Shown here: positions 5,364 to 5,771 of the stretch, one piece after another | Numbering within the stretch: the stretch's first letter is position 1 | Layout of the letters: the number at the start of each line of letters is the position of its first letter | Assembly (NCBI GenBank): GCA_937873255.1 | Contig: CALMVM010000394.1 | Location: forward strand, 1-5,771 | Length of the DNA stretch: 5,771 bases | Direction: 5' to 3' | Source of the DNA: an uncultured Verrucomicrobiota bacterium | GTDB lineage: Bacteria > Verrucomicrobiota > Verrucomicrobiia > Chthoniobacterales > SZAS-18 | Made by a program: the position numbers and the translations under genes | The notes under the pieces: model-generated | Databases searched by the model: none | What the model was told of the DNA's origin: nothing | Seen by the model: the letters and a program-made list of their open reading frames with translations, nothing else

Positions 5364-5771
5364 ATGTCTACCCCCCCTTCTCCGGCGTCTCCCTCCTCCC
5401 AAGCCCGCTGGTTTTTGCCGGTGCTGGCTCTACTGACAGTGCTGGGCATCGTTGCAGCCGGCGCGTGGCTCGGGCGTGAGGAGACACCCACCGTCAAGAC
5501 GACACCTGGAACGTCTGCGCAGCCAGGACAGCCATCGCAGGCAGACCGCTCCCAAATCGCCACCATGCCAGCTCCCACAAACACGCCTGCCATGCAGGTG
5601 GATGCACCCGCCGCCCGTCCGACGGTCGCTCCCGTGCCGATGGTGGCCGCGCAGAACGGCGGCCTCCCAGAGCCTGCCGCTTCACCGGGCGCACCGGTCT
5701 CTCCTGCCGCTGGCGCGGAAGCCCTGACCGATCCGCTGTCCGCCGAGCAGGCGCTGGCTCCGGGTGAACCG
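5364..5771 (+). CDS. Single-pass membrane protein with Pro/Ala-rich extracytoplasmic region, partial
   Basis: An open frame of 136 codons runs from ATG 5364 past the window end with no stop; an in-frame TAA at 5337 and no earlier ATG fix the start. The protein has a short Ser/Pro N-terminus (1-15), one strong hydrophobic helix (17-33, WFLPVLALLTVLGIVAAGA core), and then at least 100 residues rich in Pro, Ala, Thr and Gln with no predicted fold. By the positive-inside rule (R15 before the helix) the N-terminus is probably cytoplasmic and the rest periplasmic. I do not recognise it. The layout occurs in VirB10/TrbI-like, TonB-like and other envelope proteins, whose folded domain would lie beyond the window. 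It is divergent from the VKOR-DsbA gene across a shared promoter region. The visible part has no cysteine, so it is not yet shown to be a disulfide substrate. Confidence 0.7.
   Translation, partial: MSTPPSPASPSSQARWFLPVLALLTVLGIVAAGAWLGREETPTVKTTPGTSAQPGQPSQADRSQIATMPAPTNTPAMQVDAPAARPTVAPVPMVAAQNGGLPEPAASPGAPVSPAAGAEALTDPLSAEQALAPGEP

Noticed and set aside
5261..5593. 110-codon minus-strand frame across the divergent region and the plus-strand gene
   Set aside because: It runs antisense to the better plus-strand frame, spans the AT-rich promoter region, and shows no coding features.
1..5771. CRISPR array, rRNA or tRNA genes, complete insertion sequence
   Set aside because: No regularly spaced repeats with spacers, no RNA gene signatures and no transposase-like frame were seen on either strand.

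Overview
The window reads as plasmid backbone (or a plasmid-derived integrated element) from a GC-rich Gram-negative bacterium. Coding DNA is clearly GC-rich and the regulatory gaps are markedly AT-rich. The host cannot be fixed from sequence alone. A member of the multi-spanning membrane plus TPR protein family common in Verrucomicrobiota and Planctomycetota, a VKOR-thioredoxin fusion, and the general lack of Shine-Dalgarno sequences make a PVC-group host (perhaps Verrucomicrobiota) a reasonable guess, but only a guess.

Left part (1-2313), all on the minus strand: reading in the direction of transcription, a small ParA ATPase (2284-1730), a ribbon-helix-helix DNA-binding partner (1715-1374), a winged-helix plasmid replication initiator (1250-144), and just beyond the initiator two perfect 24-bp direct repeats (37-60, 93-116) that look like iterons of the replication origin. 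Short GTGT/ACAC palindromes lie directly upstream of all three genes. This suggests that one DNA-binding protein, most simply the RHH protein, controls both partition and replication.

Middle (2314-3834): a gene-poor stretch. It holds a perfect 10-bp stem-loop (2527-2549), a decayed and 5'-truncated membrane/TPR glycosyltransferase-like gene on the minus strand (about 3640-2552) with a frameshift, an amber codon and probably a second frameshift, and an 11-bp inverted repeat (3703-3713/3754-3764). It looks like a scar of acquired or chromosomal DNA.

Right part (3835-5771): a minus-strand gene for a five-helix vitamin K epoxide reductase fused to a periplasmic DsbA-like thioredoxin domain, a self-contained disulfide-forming enzyme. 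It is divergent from a plus-strand gene, cut by the window end, encoding a single-pass membrane protein with a long Pro/Ala-rich region. The AT-rich gap between them carries an extended -10 promoter in each direction and a palindrome in the leader of the VKOR gene. The best leads are the shared operators in the replication/partition module and the divergent oxidoreductase/membrane protein pair.
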